DNA of 18,963 nt from Ignavibacteria bacterium UBA4661 (lineage in GTDB: Bacteria; Bacteroidota; Ignavibacteria; Kapaibacteriales; UBA4661). The stretch is from NCBI GenBank assembly GCA_002405405.1, contig DHLT01000179.1, forward strand, positions 1 to 18,963, read 5' to 3'. Positions 8,436-16,330 of the stretch are shown here, one piece after another. The notes under the pieces are model-generated. The model did no database searches. It worked only from the letters and a program-made list of their open reading frames with translations, and was not told the origin of the DNA. Position 1 is the first letter of the stretch. Every line of letters starts with the position of its first letter. A program made the translations under genes and the position numbers.

Positions 8436-10835
8436 TTACTCACTACGCAGTGTATCCGCAGGATTCGCTGAAATCGTTTTCATCGCTTGCAGGGCTATCG
8501 TCAATAATGCTACCGCTATCGCCATACAGCCCACACCCACAAATACCATCGGTTGGAGCGTGATGCGATAATTGTAGTCCCGCAACCAGTGCTCCATGCC
8601 ATACCATGCTATTGGCACAGCTACTACGATTGCTATGCCCACCAACACTAAAAAGTCTCTGGAAAGCAAGAGCAGGATATTCGCTTTTGTTGCGCCTAGT
8701 ATCTTGCGAATGCTGATCTCTTTGGTTTTGCGCTCTACGGTAAATGCTGTCAAGCCAAGCAAACCCAAACATGCCACCACCAGCGTCATCGTGCCAAGAA
8801 CATTCACAATGTCTGCCATGATGCGTTCGTTTTGATATAGAACATTCAACTTTTCATTCATGAAGGAAATCGAGAAGGATGTGTTGGGAGCTAATTGGCG
8901 GACCGTGCGATAAAGTTGATCGACACTTTCAAAGGTCGTATTAGGTGACAATCTCATCATGGCAAAGTTAAAGTTACCGGCTCTTCCCCGCATGACGGCA
9001 AGCGGCTTGATCGTCTCTTTCATCGATTGAAAATGAAAATCGGCAACAACACCTATCACCGTTGCTCCAGCTACTTTTTTACCCAAGGGATTATCCCATT
9101 GCTTTTGGCGAACCAATGCCTCATTAACAAGACATGATGCGCTATCGGCAGGGGTATTGGCGAACCAACGCCCTTCGATAAGACCAACATTCATCGTTGC
9201 GCCGAAATTGTTATCGGTCAGCACAGTAAAGAACTCATCCGACATGTTGGGGTTTTCAGCATTGGGTGTGAGTAGCATACCAACATCACCCATCAATGTT
9301 GCATCGCTCAAACTGATATTCTGTACACCGGCAACTTGCTGTAGAGCATTGCGCAAGACATCGGGTTTCTCGCGCAAAAATGAATCGGTGAAATCCATAT
9401 ACACCACTTGGTCTTTTTCAAAGCCCAAACTCTTATTTTTCATGTATGATAATTGCTCTTGCATGACCGTCATGCTAATCATCAATGCTATTGAAGCGGT
9501 GAATTGCACGACGACGAGCGTTTTACGAAGCCATGCATTTTCTCGGCTCTGCGTACCATGCCCTCGTAAAATGTGAGCTGTGCTGAATCGTGAAATGTAC
9601 AATGCAGGATATACACCACAGAGCGTACTGATAAGAACAATGCTCGCACCAACTACCATACACCCTTTTAACGAGAAAAGTTGGTACAAATGCAGTGTAA
9701 TGTTCAATCGTGTGTTAATCATTGGCAAGCACAGTTCTGTTAGAACACCTGCACCAATAAAAGCAATCACCACCAGCAAACATGTTTCGGTAAAAAATTG
9801 TGCGACCAAGTGTCGGCGATACGCACCTAGTACTTTGCGGACACCCATTTCTTGGGCGCGCGTGAGTGCGCGGGCTGTTTGCAAATTGATGTAATTGATA
9901 CATGCCACACCAAGCATAATCAGTGCTAAACCAATGACAACAACGATGCGAACAAGTACTCTATTACCCTGCTGTAAGCGTTTCCACCATGATGCTATCT
10001 CTATGGTTGGTTCATCATGCTGCCCCACCCGAATATACTCATCGGTAAAAGGACGTGTACCGACTTTAGTATCTTTTGCCCCTTGCACACTAACCCCATG
10101 TTCAGCAACATAGCGTGTGAGTGCTTGTTCACTTGCGCGAATGTCAGCAGTAGTTTTTCCTTGTCGCAGCAAACCATACATCGTCATATAATGATCGGTA
10201 TTGTTTGGTTCCATCGGCAGTAATATGCCAAACCGCAAAGAAGAATTACTCGGCACATTTTCAGCAATGGCACTCACGATATAATCACGCGCCACACTGT
10301 CGAAACGTGCTTTAATACGGAGTGTTTTACCGAGAGCCGATTCTTCTGCACCAAAGTATTTTTCTGCGATGTCTTGCGTTAAGACAACCTTGTTCGGCGC
10401 ATTAAGACATGTTGCTCGGTCGCCCTGCAGCAGTACAAATTGAAACCCCTGTAAAAAATTTGCTGAAACGACTTTGGCATCTTGTTCAACGCTCTGCACC
10501 TTCGCAGTAAATACTTGTACCTTAAAGACATCACGAACAAGATACAGACTCTCGAATGTTTCTTTTGCAAGACTTTCTATCTCCCGTAATGATACTCGTG
10601 GCTCTACCAATGACATGCTGATCGTCATCGTATTCATGCGAGCTGTTTTGGAAAAAACATGCAGGCGATCAGCATCGGGGAGAAACTGATCATAGGTTAT
10701 TTCGTGATGCACATATAACCCCACAATGATACAGGACGCCAAACCAACGAGGAGCCCAATAGTATTCAGTCCGGCATACAGTCGTTGGCGCAGAAGCGAG
10801 CGTATTGCAGTTTTGACATAGGTATGAATCAGCAT
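8436..10835 (-). CDS. ABC transporter permease with two FtsX domains (MacB-like)
   Basis: This 799-residue membrane protein has the layout of the double-FtsX permeases common in FCB bacteria. TM1 is at about 22-42, followed by a large periplasmic MacB-type domain (about 45-285) and three TM helices (about 290-415). A fifth helix at about 435-457 precedes a second periplasmic domain and three final helices (about 675-790). The cytoplasmic coupling segment appears twice, as EMGVRKVLGA and EISIRKILGA, after the first helix of each FtsX triplet. Such permeases do not carry substrate across the inner membrane; with an adaptor and an outer-membrane channel they push periplasmic substrates out by a mechanical cycle. 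The substrate cannot be read from the sequence. It lies between two ATPase genes, with 164 bases of apparently empty sequence before it. Confidence 0.9.
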   Translation of the reverse strand: MLIHTYVKTAIRSLLRQRLYAGLNTIGLLVGLASCIIVGLYVHHEITYDQFLPDADRLHVFSKTARMNTMTISMSLVEPRVSLREIESLAKETFESLYLVRDVFKVQVFTAKVQSVEQDAKVVSANFLQGFQFVLLQGDRATCLNAPNKVVLTQDIAEKYFGAEESALGKTLRIKARFDSVARDYIVSAIAENVPSNSSLRFGILLPMEPNNTDHYMTMYGLLRQGKTTADIRASEQALTRYVAEHGVSVQGAKDTKVGTRPFTDEYIRVGQHDEPTIEIASWWKRLQQGNRVLVRIVVVIGLALIMLGVACINYINLQTARALTRAQEMGVRKVLGAYRRHLVAQFFTETCLLVVIAFIGAGVLTELCLPMINTRLNITLHLYQLFSLKGCMVVGASIVLISTLCGVYPALYISRFSTAHILRGHGTQSRENAWLRKTLVVVQFTASIALMISMTVMQEQLSYMKNKSLGFEKDQVVYMDFTDSFLREKPDVLRNALQQVAGVQNISLSDATLMGDVGMLLTPNAENPNMSDEFFTVLTDNNFGATMNVGLIEGRWFANTPADSASCLVNEALVRQKQWDNPLGKKVAGATVIGVVADFHFQSMKETIKPLAVMRGRAGNFNFAMMRLSPNTTFESVDQLYRTVRQLAPNTSFSISFMNEKLNVLYQNERIMADIVNVLGTMTLVVACLGLLGLTAFTVERKTKEISIRKILGATKANILLLLSRDFLVLVGIAIVVAVPIAWYGMEHWLRDYNYRITLQPMVFVGVGCMAIAVALLTIALQAMKTISANPADTLRSE

Positions 10836-10999
10836 GACATCTCAAGAAAAACTATGGGTAAAGTTGTTCATTTGCACACGGATTTGTTCTGTTTCTTTTT
10901 TTGTGAATGCTTATGATTACGCTCGAAAAAGCAACACTTATAGGTACAAATGCACCGAAATCGCATCAACGCATTGTAGCATCATTGATCTCACTTGTA

Positions 11000-11680
11000 C
11001 TACATGCTTTTGCTACGCTCACTCATTACTTGACCATCAAAGAGTTGCACGGTACGGCTTGCGTACTCGGCAAATTCCGGTGTGTGCGTTACCATGACAA
11101 TCGTTGTGCCTTCGTTATTGAGTTGGGTAAGCAAACTCATGACCTCTTTACCATTTTTGGAATCCAAGTTCCCTGTCGGCTCATCGGCAAGAATCAGTTC
11201 GGGTTTGCCGACAATTGCCCGCGCTACGGCGGCACGCTGCTGCTGACCGCCTGACAGCTGTTGCGGAAAGTGATTTTTGCGGTGCATCATATTCATTGCT
11301 TCGAGAACCTCTTCAACGCGCTTTTTGCGGTCACTCGCTGCCATTTTCATATAGACGAGCGGCAATTCCACATTTTCAAAGACAGTCAATTCATCAATCA
11401 GATTAAAACTCTGAAAGACAAAACCGATGTGCTGTTTACGGATATCCGCACGCTGGCGTTCGGTGTATTTTGACACTTCTTTGTCAAAAAAATGATACTC
11501 ACCACTATCGGGATTGTCGAGTAAGCCAATGATATTGAGCAGAGTAGATTTACCACAGCCCGATGGACCCATGATAGCAACAAATTCGCCTCGCTGGATG
11601 CCGAAACTCACACCATTGAGTGCGGTGGTTTCGACTTCTTCAGTGCGATAAAGCTTGCGGAGATTATTGAATTGGAGCAT
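11000..11680 (-). CDS. ABC transporter ATPase (MacB/LolD-type), first copy in operon
   Basis: This 226-residue ATPase has Walker A GPSGCGKST (38-46), Q-loop Gln90 (FVFQSFNLIDELTV), signature LSGGQ (142-146) followed by the standard QQRAAVARA, Walker B ELILADE (161-167) then PTGNLDS, and switch His199. All residues needed for ATP hydrolysis are present. It resembles the second ATPase of the operon in most motifs, so the two are paralogues. It lies 69 bases after the adaptor gene and 164 bases before the permease gene. It starts at ATG 11680. Confidence 0.9.
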   Translation of the reverse strand: MLQFNNLRKLYRTEEVETTALNGVSFGIQRGEFVAIMGPSGCGKSTLLNIIGLLDNPDSGEYHFFDKEVSKYTERQRADIRKQHIGFVFQSFNLIDELTVFENVELPLVYMKMAASDRKKRVEEVLEAMNMMHRKNHFPQQLSGGQQQRAAVARAIVGKPELILADEPTGNLDSKNGKEVMSLLTQLNNEGTTIVMVTHTPEFAEYASRTVQLFDGQVMSERSKSM

Positions 11681-11749
11681 AGCGGTAGAGAAAAAAAATG
11701 TAGAAAAATTGATTGGTTGCGTTGTTGTATTTCCTGTTTTCTATGAAGT

Positions 11750-13003
11750 CTATTTCTTCAAAATCAGTCGTTGCATCGTATTGAAATTTTCATAACTCGA
11801 TGTAATCACGCGGTCGCCCTCCTGCAAACCCTCCAGCACTTCGAGTGCCTGCGGATTTTGTCTGCCGAGCCGCACCGGAACGCGATATGCTTCGGTACCT
11901 GCGGGATTCAACTTAAACACCCACTGTCCGCCGGTGGACTGATAAAAACTGCCTCGATCAACCAGCATAGTACGTTCGGCACGCCCAAGCTCTAAGCGGA
12001 TTTGTAGGGTTTGTCCGCGGCGAATATCGGTAGGCTGTTCGCCATCGAAGAGCATATCCACTTCAAAACGACCATTACGGACTTCGGCATAGACTTTGGA
12101 AATCGTCAGCGTGTATTGTTTGCCGGCGATTTCACACTGCCCGCGCAATCCAAGATCCACGCGACTGATATAGTATTCATCAACCGGAATACGCACCCGA
12201 TAGCGATCCGTAATATCAATTTGCCCGAGCCGTGTACCGGTCGTTTTGTGTTCGCCAATTTCTGCATTGAGTGCCGTGAGCATGCCTGAAATCGGTGCTT
12301 TCACGGTCATATTTTCTAGATTTTGTTTTACAATCGAGAGATTCGATTCCAAGCGGTCTGCCGAGCGTTCGAGCTGAGCAATCTGTGCGGTGCGGAGCAC
12401 CGAATCATTGCGCACAGCATCCAGTGTAAGGTCGTAGCGTTGTTTGATGAGTTCGTAATCATCCTGAGCACGTTTGTATTCTTCTTGAGAAATATGTCCG
12501 TTTTGAATGAGTTTATCGTTTTGCGACAGTGTCCGTTCAGCACGGCGCAATTGATTTTGTAAATCAATCAATTGATTTTTCATTGAAATGCGCGTTTGAG
12601 CAGAATTCACGCGGCTGTTTTGCAGATTATTGACTTGTTCAAAGAGTTGCGCTTCACGATTGACAGCATCCAAAATCATATTGGCATTACGAAGTTGCAG
12701 GAGTGGTTGCCCCTCATGAACGAATGTTCCTGCCTCAACGAAAATTTTCTCGACGCGCCCCGTTTCAATGGCATCAAGAAAAATGGTACGAATCGGTTGT
12801 ACCGTACCTGTAACGGGGATAAATTCCAGAAAATCATCTTTGCGGACAGTCGAAACAGATAGCGTTGCCTGCTCGACATTCATCGACAATCGACTATCGG
12901 CAAAGACAATCAGGTACAATGCTAGCCCCGTTACGCATACTGCCCCTGCCAGCATCGCAATGCGGCGTAGTGTCCAGATTTTTTTTTCGAGAACGCGATC
13001 CAT
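11750..13003 (-). CDS. Periplasmic adaptor (membrane fusion) protein, HlyD/MacA-like
   Basis: This 417-residue adaptor would link the inner-membrane FtsX permease to an outer-membrane channel. It has one N-terminal membrane anchor (about 13-34). The first half of a lipoyl-like domain follows (about 62-105, VTGTVQPIRTIFLDAIETG and VEAGTFVHEGQPLLQLRN). A long alpha-helical hairpin (about 108-235) is rich in Gln, Arg, Asn and Leu. The second lipoyl half is at about 236-272 (ENMTVKAPISGMLTALNAE, IGEHKTTGTRLGQI), and beta-barrel and membrane-proximal domains run to the C-terminus. No lipobox is present, so it is anchored by its helix. It is the first gene of the operon and two matching inverted repeats lie upstream. 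No TolC-type channel gene is in the window. Confidence 0.88.
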   Translation of the reverse strand: MDRVLEKKIWTLRRIAMLAGAVCVTGLALYLIVFADSRLSMNVEQATLSVSTVRKDDFLEFIPVTGTVQPIRTIFLDAIETGRVEKIFVEAGTFVHEGQPLLQLRNANMILDAVNREAQLFEQVNNLQNSRVNSAQTRISMKNQLIDLQNQLRRAERTLSQNDKLIQNGHISQEEYKRAQDDYELIKQRYDLTLDAVRNDSVLRTAQIAQLERSADRLESNLSIVKQNLENMTVKAPISGMLTALNAEIGEHKTTGTRLGQIDITDRYRVRIPVDEYYISRVDLGLRGQCEIAGKQYTLTISKVYAEVRNGRFEVDMLFDGEQPTDIRRGQTLQIRLELGRAERTMLVDRGSFYQSTGGQWVFKLNPAGTEAYRVPVRLGRQNPQALEVLEGLQEGDRVITSSYENFNTMQRLILKK

Positions 13004-13141
13004 GATATTTCAGCAAAATGAAATGAATATCTCTGTGTCTGCGAAGTATTGCCAAAATTATGTGCCAAATGACAGCGTACTGATTTTCAAACAGAAAACG
13101 CTGATTTTTCATCAAAATCAACAAATCCTTATCGAGAAATA

Positions 13142-13171
13142 AAAAAAGTGTTCGATTATGAACACTTTTTT
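13142..13171. promoter_or_regulatory. Inverted repeat upstream of the efflux operon (operator 1)
   Basis: AAAAAAGTGTTC-GATTAT-GAACACTTTTTT has perfect 12-base arms around 6 bases. Its core TGTTCGATTATGAACA (13149-13164) matches a second repeat 33 bp away at 14 of 16 positions. The pair suggests a dimeric repressor such as a TetR-type protein acting on the adaptor-led operon. The A- and T-tracts also make it look like a bidirectional terminator, and it may do both. The rest of the 371-base spacer (13004-13374) shows no gene I can support. Confidence 0.55.
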
Positions 13172-13181
13172 AATCTATCAT

Positions 13182-13197
13182 TGTTCGATTGCGAACA
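13182..13197. promoter_or_regulatory. Inverted repeat upstream of the efflux operon (operator 2)
   Basis: TGTTCG-ATTG-CGAACA is a perfect 6-base-arm inverted repeat and matches the core of operator 1 except for two central bases. Centre-to-centre spacing is 33 bp, about three helical turns, so two dimers would bind the same face of the DNA. Unlike operator 1, it lacks flanking A/T tracts and cannot be explained as a terminator. Confidence 0.55.
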
Positions 13198-13374
13198 GTG
13201 AAAATTTTTCTACATTTCTATGGGTCTTGCTCTTTTATTCATTCTATTCTCACGGTCAAGATATTTTCCGAAAGAATTATCCTTTTTCTTTCTGTTATTT
13301 CTTGAAGCCAACTCTCATGCACAACTTTTAGCTGGGGGTGCAAGGTGCATGCGTTCTTTTCATATTCCCCCCAT

Positions 13375-13680
13375 TTATGAAACTTTTTTTTCATCACTGA
13401 TCCGATTTCGCTCAGCACCAAAGCCCATAAACATACCACTTAGCGCAAACCACCACCATGATTGTGCAATCGCTATATGCACACTTGGACCATTGTGAAA
13501 TATTGACGCTACAATACCAAAAAAGACACCGAAAAGAGCACCATATATTGCACCCAACGTGCTTGCTTTACTTAGACGAAGAAAAATGTGTAGAGTCATT
13601 GCACTGACAAATGAATAATTGTTGACCGAAAAGACTGCAAAGCAAAAGGGAAATATGTTCAACAAACTTGCATACAACAA
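13375..13680 (-). CDS. Small membrane protein downstream of the rhodopsin gene, unknown function
   Basis: The open frame has up to 101 residues from a TTG at 13680; an ATG at residue 28 would give 74 residues. It encodes two or three hydrophobic helices. One is glycine-rich (GAIYGALFGVFFGIVASIF) and the next reads WWWFALSGMFMGFGAERN, ending in a charged tail. Such a strongly membrane-like pattern is unlikely by chance. It lies 92 bases after the rhodopsin stop on the same strand and could be cotranscribed. An ATG pair after AAGGG at about 13694 is in another frame and soon hits a stop, so the true start is unclear. I recognise no family. Confidence 0.45.
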   Translation of the reverse strand: MLYASLLNIFPFCFAVFSVNNYSFVSAMTLHIFLRLSKASTLGAIYGALFGVFFGIVASIFHNGPSVHIAIAQSWWWFALSGMFMGFGAERNRISDEKKVS

Positions 13681-13717
13681 TGTTTGTTTTCATCATATTT
13701 CCCTTATCAAGAAATGG

Positions 13718-13738
13718 ATTGAAGTATGATGCTTCAAT
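13718..13738. other. Inverted repeat between the rhodopsin gene and the small membrane ORF
   Basis: ATTGAAG (13718-13724) and CTTCAAT (13732-13738) are perfect 7-base arms around a 7-base loop. No T-run follows on the minus strand, so it is more likely an RNA processing or stability hairpin, or a protein site, than a terminator. Confidence 0.3.
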
Positions 13739-13762
13739 AAGCAAATAGAGGAGAGATTAAGG

Positions 13763-13789
13763 AAGCTCTCACTTATGTGTGAGAAGCTT
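13763..13789 (-). terminator. Hairpin containing the rhodopsin stop codon
   Basis: On the minus strand AAGCTTCTCAC and GTGAGAGCTT pair with one bulged T around the loop ACATAA, which contains the TAA stop of the rhodopsin gene. It may end or stabilise the rhodopsin message. The following CCTTAATCT is not a real T-run, so a terminator role is weak. Confidence 0.35.
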
Positions 13790-14618
13790 TTGCCGTACCA
13801 TCAAGCGACCATCCCTCGTTTTCAGATTTGATGCGGGCAATATTATAAATGAGCACACCATACCCCGCTTTTGCCAACACGTCGCAGATGGTATAACCAA
13901 CTTGCACTGCTACTTCTGCACCTGCGCCCGTGAACCCAACAAATGGTGCCATGTACGCAATAGGATAAAAACCCCATGTTGCTAAAAGAAGAAGACGCAT
14001 ATTACGGAAGAGCACTTGAGCTTCCGGTGGATGCGCCGCAATTGTATCACCAAGTTCTTTGAAAAGAACATAAAGAATATACACAAATGGTACTGTGCTA
14101 ATAGCTCCCCACATTGCACGTGTTGCAATATCCCCTGCCGCTGCAACCTCACCCGGATAGCCGGTTGCAATCATAAGTGCCGCCGCCAACGACAACTTCG
14201 TCAGCATGCTTCCACTTTTGCTTTTAGGAAGACTCATAACAAGAACAAGTTCTACCAACAGCAGTGGCACTGTCAAAAGCCAATCCACATAGCGATATGC
14301 ATCGTTAAATGGCTTACCGCTGAATACGTACATTGTGCCTTGCGCCACATATGCACCTTCCCAACTCCCCATGATGCGGAAGTAATGATATCCTGCGATA
14401 CCGACTACCAAAGCGGACACCATCATCGAGATACGATACTTCGGTGCGATGCGTGATTGCGCAATCACGAAAAACACAAAAGCGGCAAACATTGTAGCAA
14501 CGCTAAACGAGAAAGCGTTAAACACGAGAGAATACTGATTGGGGTGCAAAGAAGGCATTACCTTCCCCACCGCCGCTACCGCTCCCATCGCTGCACTTGG
14601 TACTTCTGCTAGGACCAT
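13773..14618 (-). CDS. Xanthorhodopsin-like light-driven proton pump
   Basis: Numbered from ATG 14618, this 281-residue seven-helix rhodopsin binds retinal on Lys250 (CDVLAKAGYG, with counter-ion Asp246). Helix C reads RYVDWLLTVPLLLVELVLV and carries acceptor Asp112, Thr116 and donor Glu123, the D-T-E set of outward proton pumps. Leu120 at the tuning position predicts green absorption. His78 (AGYHYFRI) is the proteorhodopsin-type partner of the acceptor. Gly171 (MWGAIST) matches the glycine (Gly156 in Salinibacter xanthorhodopsin) that opens space for a carotenoid antenna. An in-frame GTG at 14684 would add 22 residues, but GGAG lies 5 bases before ATG 14618 and a perfect palindrome lies between the two starts, so ATG is preferred. 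It is divergent from crtY and blh, which would supply retinal. Confidence 0.95.
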   Translation of the reverse strand: MVLAEVPSAAMGAVAAVGKVMPSLHPNQYSLVFNAFSFSVATMFAAFVFFVIAQSRIAPKYRISMMVSALVVGIAGYHYFRIMGSWEGAYVAQGTMYVFSGKPFNDAYRYVDWLLTVPLLLVELVLVMSLPKSKSGSMLTKLSLAAALMIATGYPGEVAAAGDIATRAMWGAISTVPFVYILYVLFKELGDTIAAHPPEAQVLFRNMRLLLLATWGFYPIAYMAPFVGFTGAGAEVAVQVGYTICDVLAKAGYGVLIYNIARIKSENEGWSLDGTAKASHT

Positions 14619-14654
14619 ACAAGCTCCATGAAAAATATTGTGAAAAAGAACAGA

Positions 14655-14670
14655 TGTCTCAGCTGAGACA
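14655..14670. promoter_or_regulatory. Perfect 16-bp palindrome in the rhodopsin leader
   Basis: TGTCTCAGCTGAGACA is a perfect 16-base palindrome starting 37 bases upstream of the preferred rhodopsin ATG. A dimeric regulator could bind here, or the RNA could fold near the ribosome site. No second copy was seen elsewhere in the window. Confidence 0.45.
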
Positions 14671-14805
14671 AGTGACACAAACACTTAACTCAAACTCCGA
14701 GCAAAATGTTAAACTTCATACTATTTCAATTAGTTCCAATATTTACTATTATTTCCTGTTTGACTTGCATTAATTTTCTTCCTACCAAACACAGACTATT
14801 CAATT

Positions 14806-14835
14806 ATTATATAGTTTTTTTTCGAACTTTATCAA
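14806..14835 (-). promoter_or_regulatory. Candidate promoter for the rhodopsin gene
   Basis: On the minus strand TTGATA (14830-14835), an 18-base spacer with eight A residues, and TATAAT (14806-14811) form a good housekeeping-type promoter. It would give a leader of roughly 180 bases that includes the palindrome. The region is very AT-rich, so chance matches are likely. The AT-rich spacer (about 14700-14930) shows no convincing gene. Confidence 0.35.
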
Positions 14836-14886
14836 CATTAATATTGACTAAATCACAAGAAATTAATTTTTCCAACCAGCTATTTC

Positions 14887-14916
14887 TTGTCGAAAGATTT
14901 GCAAAAAATTTATAAA
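14887..14916 (+). promoter_or_regulatory. Candidate promoter for crtY-blh
   Basis: TTGTCG (14887-14892), an 18-base spacer and TATAAA (14911-14916) point toward crtY. The -35 match is only partial and the sequence is AT-rich, so this is tentative. Confidence 0.25.
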
Positions 14917-15048
14917 AATCCAAGATTTTATGCACCTTTGCGGTTATGCAACACTCCTGATGCCCTCTCTTTCATACAATTACGTGGCAACCATACAGAA
15001 TAATAGCTGGCAAAGGAGGAATCTCTTACACTTTATACAGAAAAAATT

Positions 15049-16320
15049 GTGGCAGAAAACTCTATGAAACAGAGTAAAGTAATCTATGACCTTGCCCTCA
15101 TCGGTGCCGGAGGTGCGGGTATGTGTCTTTTGCATGCTCTTTTTCAAACGGGTTATCTCGAGAATCATTCAGTTGTGATCATCGAACCGGACAGCAAAAC
15201 CACGAATGATCGTACATGGTGTTTTTGGGCACAAAAAGAAGAAAAAGCCGTTCAAGAATTTCAATCGCTTTGCTCGAATGTGTGGCACTACGCTCATGTC
15301 GAGGGCATCCACACATCGCTTGCACCATATTCGTATTACCACATGAGAAGCCATGACCTTTATGGATTTGTTCGAGCAGAACTTGAACATCTCTCGAATG
15401 TTTCGTGGCATGTGGGGTACGCAGATATTCTCAAACAATCGCACGATCACGTTGTAATCTCCACGTACCACACAAAGGAAAAAAGTACTGATACCGATAC
15501 TGTTTTTCGCGCAGGTATCGTATTCGATAGCCGCATTGCTCCTTCGCTATCAACGACACATCAACCATATAGCACGCTCAACACCATGTTGTGGCAATCG
15601 TTTTATGGTGTGCGTTTGCGGGGCTGTACTCTTTCGCACGATGAAACACGTTTGATGGACTTTTCTGTCGAGCAGAACGGTTTCACTCAATTCATGTATG
15701 TTCTGCCCACGTCCAATGGCGAAGCACTGATAGAACTCACACGCTTTGGTACAGAGATTTTAACAGAAGACTATGCGCGTCCGCTGATCATGAAGTGGAT
15801 CACACACCACAAGACGATTGCTACCGATCTTGCAGACATTGACATTGTAGAAACTGAACAAGCGCATATTCCGATGAGTGTTGTGTTTAACCAGCCCGAA
15901 CCGATGTATCCTCCGGGCGCAACGATTATACCGATTGGCACAGCCGCCGGAGCCATGAAAAGCACCACAGGATATGCGTTCAAGAGCATGGTGTCTCATG
16001 CTTTTGCACTTGCTGAGGTACTCACAACCGATAAGCATCGACAGAGACAATTACCAACGCCCTATCACAAACGGCGTTTTCATTTTTATGATGTACTCTT
16101 GATTCATATTCTTACGGTACGAGGATATGAGGGCAAAAAGATTTTCAAGCAACTCTTTCGACGCGTACCGATTGCTCATATTTTTCGATTTTTGGATGAG
16201 AAAAGTTCTCTTCTGCAAGATATTCCTCTCCTATTGTCTCTGCCGATAATACCTTTTCTGCGTGCGCTGTGGGAGGTAACGCTTACCCATATTCGCATGG
16301 CAAGGCAATCGCGGTCGTGA
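15049..16320 (+). CDS. crtY: Lycopene beta-cyclase (CrtY type)
   Basis: This flavoprotein of up to 423 residues closes the ends of lycopene to make beta-carotene. An N-terminal dinucleotide-binding fold starts DLALIGAGGAGMCLLHAL (14-31), with the acidic end of the second strand at IIEPD (44-48). Family motifs follow: NDRTWCFW (53-60), FMYVLP (215-220) and PIGTAAGAMKSTTGYAF (295-311). The start is GTG 15049 or ATG 15064; the frame closes upstream at TAG 15004. An AAAGGAGGA at 15012-15020 lies too far upstream to serve either start in the usual way. It is followed after 10 bases by the carotene-cleavage gene and is divergent from the rhodopsin gene, so its main local purpose is probably retinal supply. 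Beta-carotene could also feed an antenna carotenoid made elsewhere. Confidence 0.93.
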   Translation: MAENSMKQSKVIYDLALIGAGGAGMCLLHALFQTGYLENHSVVIIEPDSKTTNDRTWCFWAQKEEKAVQEFQSLCSNVWHYAHVEGIHTSLAPYSYYHMRSHDLYGFVRAELEHLSNVSWHVGYADILKQSHDHVVISTYHTKEKSTDTDTVFRAGIVFDSRIAPSLSTTHQPYSTLNTMLWQSFYGVRLRGCTLSHDETRLMDFSVEQNGFTQFMYVLPTSNGEALIELTRFGTEILTEDYARPLIMKWITHHKTIATDLADIDIVETEQAHIPMSVVFNQPEPMYPPGATIIPIGTAAGAMKSTTGYAFKSMVSHAFALAEVLTTDKHRQRQLPTPYHKRRFHFYDVLLIHILTVRGYEGKKIFKQLFRRVPIAHIFRFLDEKSSLLQDIPLLLSLPIIPFLRALWEVTLTHIRMARQSRS

Positions 16321-16330
16321 TACTCTCATC

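Noticed and set aside
9157..10113. Open frames opposite the permease gene
   Set aside because: They mirror a clear, motif-bearing permease on the other strand and show no domain of their own.
13142..13197. LexA boxes
   Set aside because: The dyads read GTTC...GAAC, the reverse order of the Gram-positive GAAC...GTTC box, and not the direct GTTC-N7-GTTC of alphaproteobacteria; no SOS gene is adjacent.
13220..13374. Small plus-strand frame starting ATGGGTCTTGCTC
   Set aside because: It overlaps the better supported minus-strand membrane ORF and its sequence is low in protein-like pattern after the first residues.
14684..14684. GTG as the rhodopsin start (303 residues)
   Set aside because: It lacks a ribosome site and would put a perfect palindrome in the coding region; ATG 14618 has GGAG at good spacing and matches the short N-termini of relatives.
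14706..14915. Possible 69-residue protein in the AT-rich spacer
   Set aside because: Composition follows the AT-rich DNA, there is no ribosome site, and it lies in the divergent promoter region.
15012..15020. AAAGGAGGA as the ribosome site of crtY
   Set aside because: It lies 28 bases before GTG 15049 and 43 before ATG 15064, and no start codon in frame follows at the usual distance.
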